A DNA stretch of 64,000 nucleotides from Codonopsis lanceolata (GCA_013146195.2 CM028379.1:91307401-91371400); one strand, 5' to 3'. Shown: positions 9,849-21,036, numbered from the stretch's first letter. Notes: generated from the sequence alone by a model not told the origin. Made by a program: numbers and translations.

Positions 9849-10832
9849 TTTTAATATTCATGAGTAGTGCGAAGTAACAAAACAAAGAGATTAAATTTGT
9901 ATTTTTAATTGTTATTGATTATTGATATCGAAATAAGCCATAAACATGCTTAAATCATTACAAATAGAATTATTTGAGTCAATTTTCAATCGATCATCGT
10001 CAATCAAATTTGTTTAGAGTAAATTTTTTTATTCAATTAATATGTGTCGGGTTATGAACACGGCAGACCCATTTATATATATATATATTTTTTTTTTTTT
10101 GTCTTTTAAGGATTTGAAAAGAATATGATGAAAATTTGGTCGGTCTCTTTTGACAGATATTCAACCGCTGTCCACTATGCTTTTTTAATTGGAAAAAAAC
10201 ATTTTTGGTATGAAAAGACGAGTATACCTTTAATGAACCGGACATGCTTGCGATAAGCATCAGTTCATACATTGTCATGTATGATTCAAAATTGTGTAAT
10301 TGTCATTCTCATTTCACAGCAGTGCATCACGATTTTAAATCGATGTCTCACGTTCAAACTGGTCTATTTCCAATTCATAGCGATGCATTGTGATTCTAAA
10401 TTAATGCATCGTAAATCCAAATCGACGTATCGCTACTGAAAATTCATGCATTGTGATACACATTTTTTGTATTTTCATTTTAATTATTTATTTAATTTTC
10501 ATAAATTGCAGTTATTCCAATTTATTTATTTTATTATTGTTAATCAACTGACACATATATTTCTCTATTTTCATATTAATTTTTAATCAAATGATATTTT
10601 TCTATTCATTGAAATAATATCTTTTTTTAGTTTTGTTTTTTGTCTTCATTTTGCTTGATTATAATTTAACTGAGTATAATTTGATTGAAAAATATATATG
10701 TCTGTGTGTTTAACGTACGGGTATAAAACTAGTTATACTTATAATTTTTATAACATTTCATTTTTATCTTCCACTTATATATATTTTTTTAAGTACATTT
10801 GTAATTATAATTAACTTATTTCAAGTATTGAT
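9847..10832 (+). other. AT-rich intergenic DNA ending in a candidate Helitron 3' terminus
   Basis: No gene is recognisable. A cluster of GATGCATCG-like phrases lies at about 10318-10460. At 10715-10732 the sequence ACGGGTATAAAACTAG followed by TT resembles the 3' end of many plant Helitrons (CTAG terminus, T after). The hairpin normally just inside is decayed. No 5' TC end was identified. Confidence 0.4.
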
Positions 10833-11135
10833 TCAAGGCAAAGCTAAGGCTAGAGCAGTCAAGAGATAGATCAAAAGAGCAGGCAAAGCAGTAGAAATAG
10901 GAAAGGAAAAGAAAAAAGACCTTAGTAAGCTCAATTACATCCACCCTTCGTTTCTCTTCAGGATCAATACTTCTGAAAATGGATAAATCAAAGGCCTTGC
11001 CGCGATAGATCGAATAAGTCTTTCTTTTCTTTCCTTTTCCCCAGTGGCAGTTGGACTTTCAGTTTGACTTCCATTTGCCGTAGGTTCTACTCCTCGTCGA
11101 CGGCTAGCAGTTTCTGGACTAGCCTTCCTTGCCGG
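10833..11135. other. Compositionally distinct insert, possible mitochondrial-derived DNA
   Basis: About 300 bp with clearly higher GC than its surroundings (for example GATAGATCGAATAAGTC and CTCGTCGACGGCTAGCAG) and with the purine-run/pyrimidine-run style common in plant mitochondrial spacers. No open frame or RNA gene is recognised. A nuclear mitochondrial insertion is a guess from composition only. Confidence 0.3.
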
Positions 11136-12321
11136 TCAATCATATTATTATATCTTCTTAATAATTAAATCTTTCAAATAAACTTTATTCAAGGAACTAT
11201 ATTCTAGGGGAGAGATTCCATGTATGTAACGTATGACCTCACCATTGTATTATGTTCCGAGACCTTACAGTTTTTTTTAATTTTCAAATTGAATCAAGCT
11301 AACATATTCATGAAATTTCGTTAAATAACACTTTTTCTTAGAGACTGGTGCGGCACCCTGTCAATAATGTGTGAACAACTCATTTTGGAACTGGGAAAAA
11401 AATGCATAAAGGTTGTTCAGTGGTAAAGATAAAGTTTTACAAAGTATGAGGTCTCAAGTTCGATCAATTCTCATATTCCTTAGTTAAGGGTTTAAACAAC
11501 TCTTAAATTATTAATTCTAGTAAAAGATAGAATAATGTTCATAATTGAGGGAACGGTGAACCAAGGGAATGAATTGAAATACGACACAATTCATATTGAG
11601 AAAAATGTGAGTGTAAGACCTTGTTAGGTACAACGTTTAAACGTGATGTTTTCAAAACATAGTATTTTTTTTCTACAGATTTGGAAAATTATTTTAAAAT
11701 GATCTTTCCATAAACAGAGTAGTTGTAAGAAATGACACATCGTTCTAAAATCTTTGTTTTCCCTCACCGCTCCCAATTAGATTGTTTTTAAACGCAATAT
11801 TAAAACACTTTAAAAGAAAAAATATTATATTTTTTATCAACGTTTTAATTAAAATGTTCCACCAAACAAGCTTTTAAGCAATATATAAGTTAGAATAGTC
11901 AATTTTTGTACCTTCTTTAGATAGCTTTAATAGATCGTGGAGACCTACTCCACGCAATCACGCATAGTAAGTTCTAGCAGTTCTCATAGGTCAATTTATG
12001 TAAGTTCTTTGGAGCCAATTATAACACCATCTGCATCGCATAGTTAAGCATGGATCATAATGACTAATTTACCTTCGTATTTACTATCAATCTTAACCTC
12101 ATTCAAGAGTTCACCAATTAGTCTTACGAAAATTAGTCAGCAAGACCTAATTTATGAATTAATTAATCCTTCAAATAGAATTTGACATACACAACTTACA
12201 CAACCAATGAACCAAATTAGTGACACCTCAATTGGGACTTCAAATTGAGATATTCTTGTTCATGAAATCACATACACGAAAGATCGAGTTAATCGATAGT
12301 AAACAAATTTAAAAACAAAAA
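11136..12321. other. AT-rich intergenic DNA, no feature recognised
   Basis: I see no coding, RNA or terminal-repeat signature here. Its last part is the 3' flank of the minus-strand gene that ends at 12322. Confidence 0.5.
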
Positions 12322-12744
12322 TTAAAAGCTGTGATCAGTAGCTAGTTCACGAGAAGCGGACAAGTTTTTGTACATTTCATAAACTAGTCTGTTGTGAAAT
12401 TCCTCATGGGAATAGTTTGTAGAAGGTTGGCGTATCTTTGGAATTCTTTTTCCACCAAAAATACTTGCAGTAGAATTGAGTTGCGGTTGCCCACCCAAAC
12501 TAAGCATAAAGTTAATGTAGGCATTCCTAAACTTTCTCCAGAGCTTCAACGGCGATATCATCTTAACTCGCAGCCTTCGGACTGCTTTGATATTCCAACA
12601 CCGCCGTGGGCGACCTCCAATCCTAATCACCTTCATATTACTTTTTCGATATCCACCTGCATCGACGTTCAGCCGCTGGTATTTCCTTCTCTTCCAACAC
12701 CTCTTTAAACTACCATCAAATGGGCTTGAAAATATATCCATCAT
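12322..12744 (-). CDS. Small basic plant protein of unknown function, paralogue 2 (140 aa)
   Basis: This is a single exon. I start it at the ATG-ATG at 12744-12739 (MMDIFSS) because similarity to paralogue 1 begins there. The longer frame upstream only reads through a CA microsatellite as His-Thr repeats. The protein aligns end to end with the product of 7824-8222: a CWKRRKYQRL basic cluster (about 15-24), NMKVIRIGG, RLRVKMISPLKLWRKFRNAY, FGGKRIPK and EEFHNRLVYEMYKNL near the C terminus. Differences include small insertions at a Gly-Gly-Tyr site and in the mid region. It is encoded on the same strand as paralogue 1, 4.1 kb upstream of it in the direction of transcription, so a local gene duplication is likely. 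The function is unknown. The conserved basic core and the EEFHNRLVYE block are the informative parts. Confidence 0.82.
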   Translation of the reverse strand: MMDIFSSPFDGSLKRCWKRRKYQRLNVDAGGYRKSNMKVIRIGGRPRRCWNIKAVRRLRVKMISPLKLWRKFRNAYINFMLSLGGQPQLNSTASIFGGKRIPKIRQPSTNYSHEEFHNRLVYEMYKNLSASRELATDHSF

Positions 12745-12745
12745 G

Positions 12746-12746
<1 letters not shown>

Positions 12747-12789
<43 letters not shown>
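12747..12789. repeat. (TG)n / (CA)n microsatellite in the 5' leader of paralogue 2
   Basis: About 21 TG dinucleotides on the plus strand, ending two bases before the ATG-ATG of the minus-strand gene. In its transcript this would be a CA tract directly in front of the start codon. Confidence 0.95.
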
Positions 12790-12792
<3 letters not shown>

Positions 12793-12828
12793 AGGGAGAG
12801 AAGTGTGGAAGAAATGCATCTAGAATAA

Positions 12829-12838
12829 CTATATATAG
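12829..12838 (-). promoter_or_regulatory. Candidate TATA box of paralogue 2
   Basis: The motif CTATATATAG (self-complementary) lies about 90 bp upstream of the ATG at 12744, matching the spacing at paralogue 1. A TTGACC core lies upstream at about 12936. Confidence 0.5.
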
Positions 12839-12839
12839 A

Positions 12840-13557
12840 GGAAGGAAATAAGGCCATATAATAAGGGATATGGGCCTTGTGGTTATGTGGTTATGTGGTA
12901 TTGAGCATGAGATTAGAGTTGGAAAAGTGGTCCTCAGTTGACCAATAGCGTAGTATGGTTTACTGTGGTCAAACTTGACGATCTGAAAAATCAAAGAAAG
13001 CTATTAAGGTTAATTTGGAGGAGAATTATTGAGTTACCAAAAAGTTTATATTTGTACCCCTCACACACAAAATATGTTACTACTCCCTCCCACGGCCCCG
13101 AGAATATAATAGTCCCTCTTTTTTCTTTATTAGATTTTGTTTTCGTATTTATGGCACAATGTTAATATGGTACGGTATCACTATTCGAATAAAGCAATAC
13201 ATGTTTGAATTTTATAAAAGTAGGATCAATGTATAGAACAAAAAAAAACCATTTTAATGGCTGCGAAATTTGTGATTCATCATGTATAAAAAAGAGTCTC
13301 AAATTTTTCTAGTTATGGAGACATCCAGATACCCCAGCCCAAAGTCTTTCTGAAAATGTATAACAAAGAAACTCAAACTTACAAAATAACTAATTTAAAA
13401 TTAACACATTTCTCTAATCAATTAAACTAATATGATCATCCAACAGTGGAATAAAAAGTTAAAAATTACTTTTGTAATCAAAATCAATCGTCAAATATTG
13501 TTATTTAACAAAAAAAAAAAGTTAACATGTAGAAACAATATGTTATCGTTTTTTTAA
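12840..13557. other. Upstream flank of paralogue 2 and AT-rich spacer
   Basis: It includes a TACTCCCTCC phrase at about 13081-13090, the typical end of Stowaway/Mariner MITEs, but no matching right end was found. No other gene was seen. Confidence 0.4.
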
Positions 13558-13584
13558 CTAGTAAGGTTTACGTGCGTTGCACGT
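13558..13584 (-). mobile_element. Helitron 3' terminus (minus strand)
   Basis: Read on the minus strand, a perfect hairpin with ACGTGC arms and a central AAC (13570-13584) is followed eight bases later by CTAG (13558-13561). This is the standard Helitron 3' end of hairpin plus CTRR. The element would extend to higher coordinates, but its 5' TC end was not found. Confidence 0.6.
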
Positions 13585-13989
13585 GGTGTTAATGATTTTT
13601 TAAAAGTGATTTGTTAGTTCTTTCATTTTTTTTGTTGAATTTTAATTATTAGATTTTTATGTGTTTTAATATTTACAGTTTTTTAGACTTATAAATTATG
13701 TTGTTGCGTATTTAGCATATCTGATACTTTGTTTTTCAGTCATTTATAATGTATGTGTTTAGTCATTGTATAACGACTTATCCTAAGCATTTATCTTTTT
13801 TGTTGGTTATTTTTAAATCTCTTTTTTTAATACCAAACATGAAATCATTCATTTTTATCAGTGTGTAAATTGAAAACAATTCAAACTTACTATCTTAGAT
13901 AAGCACATTGTTGTTGGAGACTTTGCTTATGTCGTTTCTGGAATTTATAACTCTTTAAAAAAATCTGTATTGGAGAATCAAACTCTCAA

Positions 13990-14865
13990 CCTCAAACTAT
14001 ATATAGTTACACTAAAATATACAAAATTCCACCAAAGTATCTATGAAATTCCACTTTGCTACACCCAACCTAAGTTATGTGTCATTTTCATATCATTTTA
14101 TAATTTTTTACAAGTTTACCCCCTAACACGACGAAGGTTACCAATCTGACATTAAGGTGCACATGAGATTTCACGTGTAGGACATTTTGGTCATTTTATG
14201 GCAACGCTTTCTCTGCTTTTATTGCCCAACAAGAAACTTTTTTTTTTCTTCTCCAACAACGTTTTCTCTGTTTCTTTTCCATTAATGACCTCTTATGTAA
14301 ATTTTAATTGAGATAAAACCCAAAAGTGTATGAATCTTTTATTCAAAATTTTATATTGAAAAATAAATAAAAATAGAGCGGAATCATATCAGATATCATA
14401 GAGATATAATTGACGATCAGATAATCACAATTAGGTGTCAAGGCCGCCCGAATAAGAGCCCACAAAAAATTAAAGCTGTCACAGCCCCCCGACATTTCTC
14501 CCTTTTTCTCTCGTACAACACAATACACAAGCATACACCGCAAATTTCAAAACCTATATTTGAACCAATCACAAATGTATACGACAAAGATGAGACACGC
14601 CATGGTTTAATACGTCTTCATCGTCCCTAGCTTCAACTTTAATAAATTTCTCATCAGCACCGTTGATATTGTTTATGGTTTGATTAGACCAAATTATAGA
14701 TCTTAAACATTATTCGCCACCGTGTCTATCACTACGATTACCAGACATGACATCATCACCACCAAATTTGACATGGAATATGGAAATGCTGCAAAATTAC
14801 ACTGAGGGCCAAAGTGGATTTGGTGGATACTTAAGGGAAGATTTGTATTTTGGACTACTTTCGAT
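13990..14865. mobile_element. Long-TIR element, copy A (Mutator-like, decayed)
   Basis: The left part (AAAGTATCTATGAAATTCCAC at about 14034, then TGCTACACCC) is mirrored on the right around 14787-14860 (GTGGATTTGGTGGATACTT). The same terminal families recur at 14888 and at 15163-16660. Superfamily assignment rests only on the long, decayed inverted repeats. No transposase was seen. Confidence 0.45.
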
Positions 14866-14887
14866 GGGGTCAAAATATGATTAGCTC

Positions 14888-15100
14888 TCAAAATTGTATA
14901 ATAAATATCACATTGCACCCCAACCTATGAAGTGTCTCACTTTCATACCTTATTTTTCTATTTGTCTCACTTTGCCCCCTTCCGTCTATAGGGGTTGTAA
15001 TGGAAAATGGTATGTACATGTCACATGAAGATTATTTTGATCATTTTTCTTGGGTTTCAAAATGGGATTTAGTTATAACTTTATTATTTAATTACTCATT
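14888..15100. mobile_element. Single terminal fragment of the same long-TIR family, copy B
   Basis: CACATTGCACCCCAACC followed by AGTGTCTCAC matches the left-end orientation of copies A and C. A matching right end was not identified. Confidence 0.4.
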
Positions 15101-15162
15101 TAATATTTAAAAATATGTTTTTAAATAAAAATAATAAATAATTGTCTCAATAATCCAAAAAT

Positions 15163-16660
15163 AATTATATGACCAATTTACAATTCCCCCCGTAAAGTTT
15201 ATATCCATCAAATCGCATAGTGCACCCTAATTAACCTAAGGTTTGTCCCAAATGATATGTGATGCTACAATTTTTCCATTTTCCACCCTACCCTTGGCAG
15301 ACGTTAGAAAATTCACTTTAAATAGCACGTGATCTTCCACGTGTGGGGTAAAAATGTCATTTCCCTTATCTGGTTAAAGAGTAAATGTATTAAAAGAAAA
15401 AACACTAATCTCACATCCTCTCATTCTCTCATCTCCTGGTACAATCCCATCTTCGGCTCCATCGTAATAGCCGCCATCTCTAATCCTACCATATATAAAA
15501 GTCGTCATCTCCAGCCTAAACTCTCCCCACTCCAATCACTCCTATCACAGCTTTGACGCATACCTCTTTCGATTTTAGCCAAATTCCATCTTCGATCCCC
15601 CTCATTCTGTCCCTTGCAAAAGTCACGCCTGAAATAGTAATCAGAGGCTATAAAGTATACTTACTAAAAACCCTTATAAAAACATGGGATTAACAGAAAA
15701 CCAACCCATATGGTCGAATTCATCAGAAAGAGAGATGTGCATGAATTAAGAAAAATGGTAAGGGGTTTTACTGAAATACTCTTCAATTTTGCTGGAGAAA
15801 ATTGGACATACGACTGACTTGCATATGACTTAAAACAAAGTATCGAAATTGAGACGATGTTGAAAAAGCTATAGTTCTAGATGATTTCGACCTCAAAGCA
15901 ACTGTCATGGTGGTCGGGTTGAATTATTTAAAGAATTGTGAGAGAAAAAGTAAAGTTAAGTAAGTAATGTAAGAGGATGAAATGGGGGATGAGAAATTGA
16001 TTGATTTCAGTGGTGGTTGGGTTTCATCGTAGAAGGTGAGTGGATCCAATTTCATACAAGAAATCGGAGATGGACCAGGTATCTATGGGTAAAAGTTTTT
16101 CATATCTTTTGTTTGCGTACTTTGTTTTCTTCATCAAGATAAAAAAAATTGATAATGAAATCAAACGCGTATCTATCTTCTGGGTTATGAGAGAGAAATT
16201 TAAGAGTGAAATTTGGAGGGAGTGGACAAAACTCAGATCGGGTTCTGGGTTAATTTTTGTTTTGGGGACGACGAAAGACCGGAAAACATGGTGGGTCTTT
16301 TCGCTAGATTTTCTTTCAGCACGAAAAAAAAGGAATGGTGGACCCCCACTCCATATTTTAACATTTGAACTTTACACACACATTTATATAATTTTTTTAG
16401 AAAATTATATTTTATTTCTTAATTTTTATTAGGCTAAAATACAGTTAGCACCCCCAAAATTTACACCAAATTCCTAATATTTCTCTCGAGTTAACACCCA
16501 CAAGGAAATATCAAATTAACGTGACTTTTCTAACGGCTGTGGTTAGGGTGAAAAATATGAAGAAAAAAATAACGTTAGCTATGGGACAAACTTTAGGGTT
16601 GGGGTGTACAATGTGATTTGGTGGATACTTTTGAAGAGAATTGTAATTTGGCATAATTAT
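15163..16660. mobile_element. Long-TIR element, copy C (Mutator-like, about 1.5 kb)
   Basis: The left end (CAATTTACAATTCC, then ATCCATCAAATCGCATAGTG and GGTTTGTCCCA) is the reverse complement, with mismatches, of the right end (TGGGACAAACTTTAGGG, then GTGATTTGGTGGATACTT and ATTGTAATTTGGC). Similarity extends inward through the phrase GACGTTAGAAAATTCAC, giving arms of roughly 170 bp. The interior is richer in GC at 15420-15620 and 16020-16350, and its longest frame (16040-16432) resembles nothing I recognise. A MITE sits exactly at the right edge. Confidence 0.55.
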
Positions 16661-16662
16661 AA

Positions 16663-16814
16663 GGAAAATGCTATCCTTACAACTAATTATATTACTTTCC
16701 TAACAACTAAGTTTTGAAGAACTGCAAAGTTGTTTTGGACAAAGACATTTTTGTTCTTTTTCAAGGCTTAGTGTAAGGAAAGTTATAAAATTAGTTGTAA
16801 GGCTAGCAACGTTG
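16663..16814. mobile_element. Foldback MITE, about 152 bp
   Basis: The arms are inverted repeats: CTATCCTTACAACTAATTAT (16671-16690) pairs with its near-complement at about 16785-16806, and the similarity runs on for about 38 bp. The flanks TAATTATAA (16654-16662) and TTATTATAA (16815-16823) match at 8 of 9 bases, suggesting a 9-bp target duplication of Mutator type. Confidence 0.7.
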
Positions 16815-16984
16815 TTATTATAAGTTTTCTAATATTTAAATAAAAATTTTTAAAAATTGCATTACTCTCAAATATGAAATTTAGAATTAATTTAATTTAT
16901 TTTGTTATCATTAGTTTTCTTCAATCAACCTTATCATTCATAGACCTACCACCATTATTACCTCAAATAACACAATTAACCCAA

Positions 16985-17925
16985 AAATAAATTTTTTATT
17001 TTATTTTTTGTCTAATTCTTTACTCATTCGTTCAAATTAACCTATATGAAATACTTGTCATTTATAGACCCACCACCACCACAATCTTAAATTTCACTAT
17101 TTACAAATTCAAATTATTTTTTTTGAATTTTCAAATTTGAAGATTGAAACTCAAACACGTATGAAGATTTGAAAAACTAATGATTTGGAAATCTAACAAT
17201 GTTATATTCCACCTAAACCACCAGTGTCATGCTTACAATCACCCCAAACACCACTCCTAACCACTACCACCAGCATCCCTGCAATCGCTGCCACCGCCAT
17301 CACCAGTCAGCAACACCAAAAAAACGCGTTCACCTTGCTTTGCTAAAGCAGAAAAATAAAATATCTTTAGCTTCCGTTAAGTCACCTTTAAAATTGGATA
17401 ACAGTTAGGGATGGTGACAAAATTGCATATATCTTTAAAAGTATAATGACAATTTCGCTCGAAACATAGTACAGTGGCAAAATATAACAATTAACCAAAA
17501 TACAATGGCAAAATTGACTATTTTTCCCCCCAAAAGTTAATTTTTTATTTGATTTGATTCTTTTATTAATTCTTTAATCCTTCCTTCAAAATAACTAATT
17601 TGAAAAACTCATCATTTATAGATGCATCACCACACAACTTTGAATTTCGTTTTTCACAAACTCAAATTCAATTTTTTGAATTTTCAAATATTCAAATTGA
17701 AACCAAAACCCATGTGGATATTTGAAAATATAATGATTTGAAAATCTCACAATGTTGTATTTCGTTTAAACCATCATTGCCATCCCTACAATTGCTGCCA
17801 CCACTGCCCCTAACACCACCATCCCTATAGTCGTCAGTATTACTATCACCACCACCAAGAAATTCATTCACATCGCTTTGTTCAAATGGAGATATATAAT
17901 CTTTTTAGCTTCCGATTAGTCGTAC
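16985..17925. repeat. Local direct duplication, unit about 390 bp, period about 550 bp
   Basis: Copies lie at about 16985-17385 and 17535-17925. Both contain TCATTTATAGAxxCA(C/T)CACCA, a TTTTTTTGAATTTTCAAAT segment, an ACAATGTTxTATT segment, a CCACC-rich pyrimidine run, and end with AGCTTCCG. They are diverged by point changes and small indels. No coding function was seen. Confidence 0.75.
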
Positions 17926-18337
17926 TTTTTTCTTAGAACGTCTCTTATTTCTTAGTTCTTATTCACTTTCGGTGTCAAATTACTAAGCAAGGAGATAATC
18001 TAATTAATTTTAGGATATACTACTTGAAAGGATGTCGGTTGGTGACAGTATCTTCCAATAAAATGAGTGTTGCGGTAGAAGAAAAGAAAGTCGATAGTCA
18101 AGGGATGGGAATAGAGAGATTCTCATATGTAACTACATCGAGTCCTATGAAGAGGAGCAAGTAAGTTAAGAGCAAAAGAGGTTTGAGGTTTGGAACGCCG
18201 TTATGGAGATGAGTAAAATATTCGAACCAAGTTATTTGTGATTACTACAATTGGTTTTATTTGTAATATTTATAAGTTTGGGACCGTATGATAGTTTTTA
18301 AGGTCACTTGTAGTAGTCGAAAATTCAAAGTAAGCTG

Positions 18338-19455
18338 TAAATTTTAGTTTTTTTTTTCTATCAAAACGCATAGATTCATAAAATGGTTCTTCATTTTTTT
18401 CATCTTCTTGACATTATGACACATTTTCTTAACTCATTTTTCTTATTTTATTCATGGATAATAATTAAACATACAACAATTTTCTTAATATCTCGATACT
18501 CACCAACAATTCTATTATTATAGATAAAATTTTTCATATAAATATAATAATGTATTTCCCGAACATATTTAAGAAAGTAAAACCATATTATTTTTTAGTT
18601 TCGAATAAAGTTTTACTGTCTCGACTAAGTAAGGGTGTTTTTGTCATTTTAGAAAATATTGGGCGACATTTGTAACGATAATGGTAGGAGGGAGAAACTG
18701 ATAAGAAAATCAAAATATAAGACGAAATGAATAGAATTAAAAATGTAGGACCTAACTTTAAAATATGTACAAGTCAAGGGATCAATTTATTATTTAATTA
18801 TTCATGGAATTAATTAGCCTATGACAAATTTACTCTTTTAGCCTTAATTCATTGCAAGCGATTTATTATATTTATGTCTATTTTTTTCCAATCATTATTG
18901 TTTAGCATGATAAATTTATGTGTATTGTCCTTAACAAAAATGCACAAATTCATCAAATGGTTCTTCATTTTTTTTCTTCATCTTCTTAACATTATGACAC
19001 ATTTTCTTAACTTATTTCTCTTATTTTATTCATGGGTAATAACTAAACATGCTACAAATTTGCTTAATATCTCGATACTCACGGATAATTATATTATTAT
19101 AGATACAATTTTTCATTTAAATCTTATAATGTTTTTCCTGAACATATTTAAGAAAGTAAAACCATATTATTTTTTAATTTCGAATAATTTTTAGTATCTC
19201 AACTTAGTAAGGGTATTTTTGTCATTTCAAAAAATATTGGGCGACATTTGTAACTATCATGGTATGTGGGGGAAACTGATAAGAAAATCAAAATACAAGA
19301 CAAAATGAATAGAATTTAAAAATATAGGACCTAACTTTAAAATAGATACAAGTCAAGAGATCAAACTACTGTATTATTTAATTATTCATGGAATTAATTA
19401 GTCTATGACAAATTTACTCTTTTGACCTTAATTAATGGTGAGTGATTTATTAAGT
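18338..19455. repeat. Tandem duplication, period about 574 bp
   Basis: Copies lie at about 18338-18866 and 18905-19455. Long stretches are identical, for example AACATATTTAAGAAAGTAAA and ATATTGGGCGACATTTGTAA, with roughly 90% identity by eye. This is AT-rich and non-coding. The duplication is younger than the one at 16985-17925. Confidence 0.85.
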
Positions 19456-19704
19456 TAAGGGGTAGGTTTGTTCATACATTAAGTTCTAAGAGACAACCTA
19501 AACTTTTATAGGTAGTTAGATTAGATTAGATTAGATCAGATTTATCCTAAAAAAATTATTTCATTTTAAAATCTTATATTTTTTTGGTTCTAAAATTATT
19601 ACCATGTTTTCTTTTTTTATCTGTCCCAAAAAAATTGTTTGTTTAAAGTTTTCTTTTAGGAAAACTTTGTTTCTCTACTTTTTTAATTATGAGCCACGCA
19701 GGTG

Positions 19705-20375
19705 GCGATCAAAAACTCTAATTTTGGATATAACATCAAAAAAATTGCTTTAATTCCAAGTTTTCAACCAACCAACCAAATAGAAAAACTCTAATTTCGG
19801 ACATCAAACATTCAAATATTCGATGATTCAAACCAACATTTTGTTATAAATATTATTTAAACAAAAAAGAAACAAAAAATTAAAAGTTAAATAGATATAC
19901 CTTGCTATTTGTTAAGACTGTGAACTGTGAAGTCAAATTAAACTCATAAGTATTTTTGTGATTTGGGAAGAAAGACCTCTCATCCTCTCGGTCTTTCTGT
20001 TTCCTTTCCCAAATTCTCAATTCTGCTTTCCTCACCCCCAGATTAGTGACTCCCTCGGTCTTAGTCGAGCGATCGCTCTAGCAAGGCAAAGCGAGCGAGA
20101 TCTAAGGCGCCGGCCAGAGCGGCAGCAAGAGCGGTCGACACGATGCAAATCCAGTCCGAGATCTCGACTCTCATCCTCAACTCGCATAATGTACTGTGTC
20201 TCCCTTTCTTTCTTTTTAACGACTTAGCGTTAACTCTTAAGAGACGGGAAATTGGGGGTGGGGTGGGTCACCATGTAAAACTATATTGTTTTACAAGGTG
20301 AAAAAAAATTAAAGTGGATTCACTTGCATTCAATTTGGTAAGGGTGCATTCGCCCCTGATCACACTGCACGTATA
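19705..20375 (+). repeat. Dispersed repeat, copy 1 (about 670 bp)
   Basis: It matches 24180-24835 in the same orientation: CTCTAATTTTGGATATAACAT, ATTCAAATATTCGATGATTC, a GC-rich exon-like middle (about 19970-20210), TTTCTTTTTAACGACTTAGC, and a palindromic CACCATGTAAAA...TTTTACAAGGTG near 20270-20302. A short frame at 19958-20227 is not conserved in the second copy. Confidence 0.7.
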
Positions 20376-20855
20376 TGATTATTAAAATAAATTACACATT
20401 ATATCAATATTAATAAATAAATAAATAATTATTTGTACTACATGTTTTGATTATCCCTATATTATTAGTTATTGCATTAAATATTTACCTATTTGGAAAA
20501 TTCTACTACTTAATTACTTGTTTACGATAGAAGTGAAGGGTATAAAATTTTAATGTAAACTTTTTAAATGATACTCTGTTTATAGCATAATAGAATAATT
20601 ATCTTTTACCCAAATAAATTGAAAAAGTATTTTATTTTGGGACATTGGGATTACGTGATTTGTTATGTCCTGGAAGCTTGAAATTTCACATCAACCGAAT
20701 ATAAAAGTACCAAAAGTGAAAAAAAAATCTTAATTAAAACTAGTCGGTTAGTTTTTCAATTACTTCTGACACTTGACATTCATATTTCTTTGCTATTAGT
20801 ATTCGCTATAGTCCATTGTTGGTAGTTAAACATCGCAGCAGCTTACGTAGTGGGA
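20376..20855. other. AT-rich intergenic DNA
   Basis: I see nothing that supports a gene or a named repeat here. Confidence 0.4.
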
Positions 20856-20864
20856 ATTATTTTC

Positions 20865-21036
20865 GGATAATGTTTGGGTCACTTTTATTTTGTACTAAAA
20901 TATAGATATTTTGTGAAATAACATACTTTTATTGGCTGGAATATTAAGACTCACAAAATATCCAACCAATAAGATTATATCATATCATAAAATACACATA
21001 TTTTAATACAAAATAAGAATAATCCTAGCATTGCCC
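20865..21036. mobile_element. Mutator-type MITE (172 bp) with perfect 9-bp TSD
   Basis: The ends GGATAATGTTTGGGT and (reverse complement of the right) GGGCAATGCTAGGAT are related, and the inner arms (CTTTTATTTTGTACTAAAAT and its mirror) pair closely, so the whole element folds back. The direct repeat ATTATTTTC flanks it at 20856-20864 and 21037-21045. No coding. Confidence 0.9.

Noticed and set aside
9568..9885. Minus-strand frame with a long Tyr-Ile repeat
   Set aside because: It is a translation of the TA microsatellite at 9766-9846 and has no other protein-like feature.
12745..12994. Frames through the TG/CA repeat, including an N-terminal extension of paralogue 2
   Set aside because: They are His-Thr or Val-Cys readings of the microsatellite, and paralogue similarity starts at the ATG at 12744.
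19958..20227. Arg/Ser-rich 89-residue frame
   Set aside because: It lies in the dispersed repeat, and the second copy at 24180-24835 does not keep the frame.
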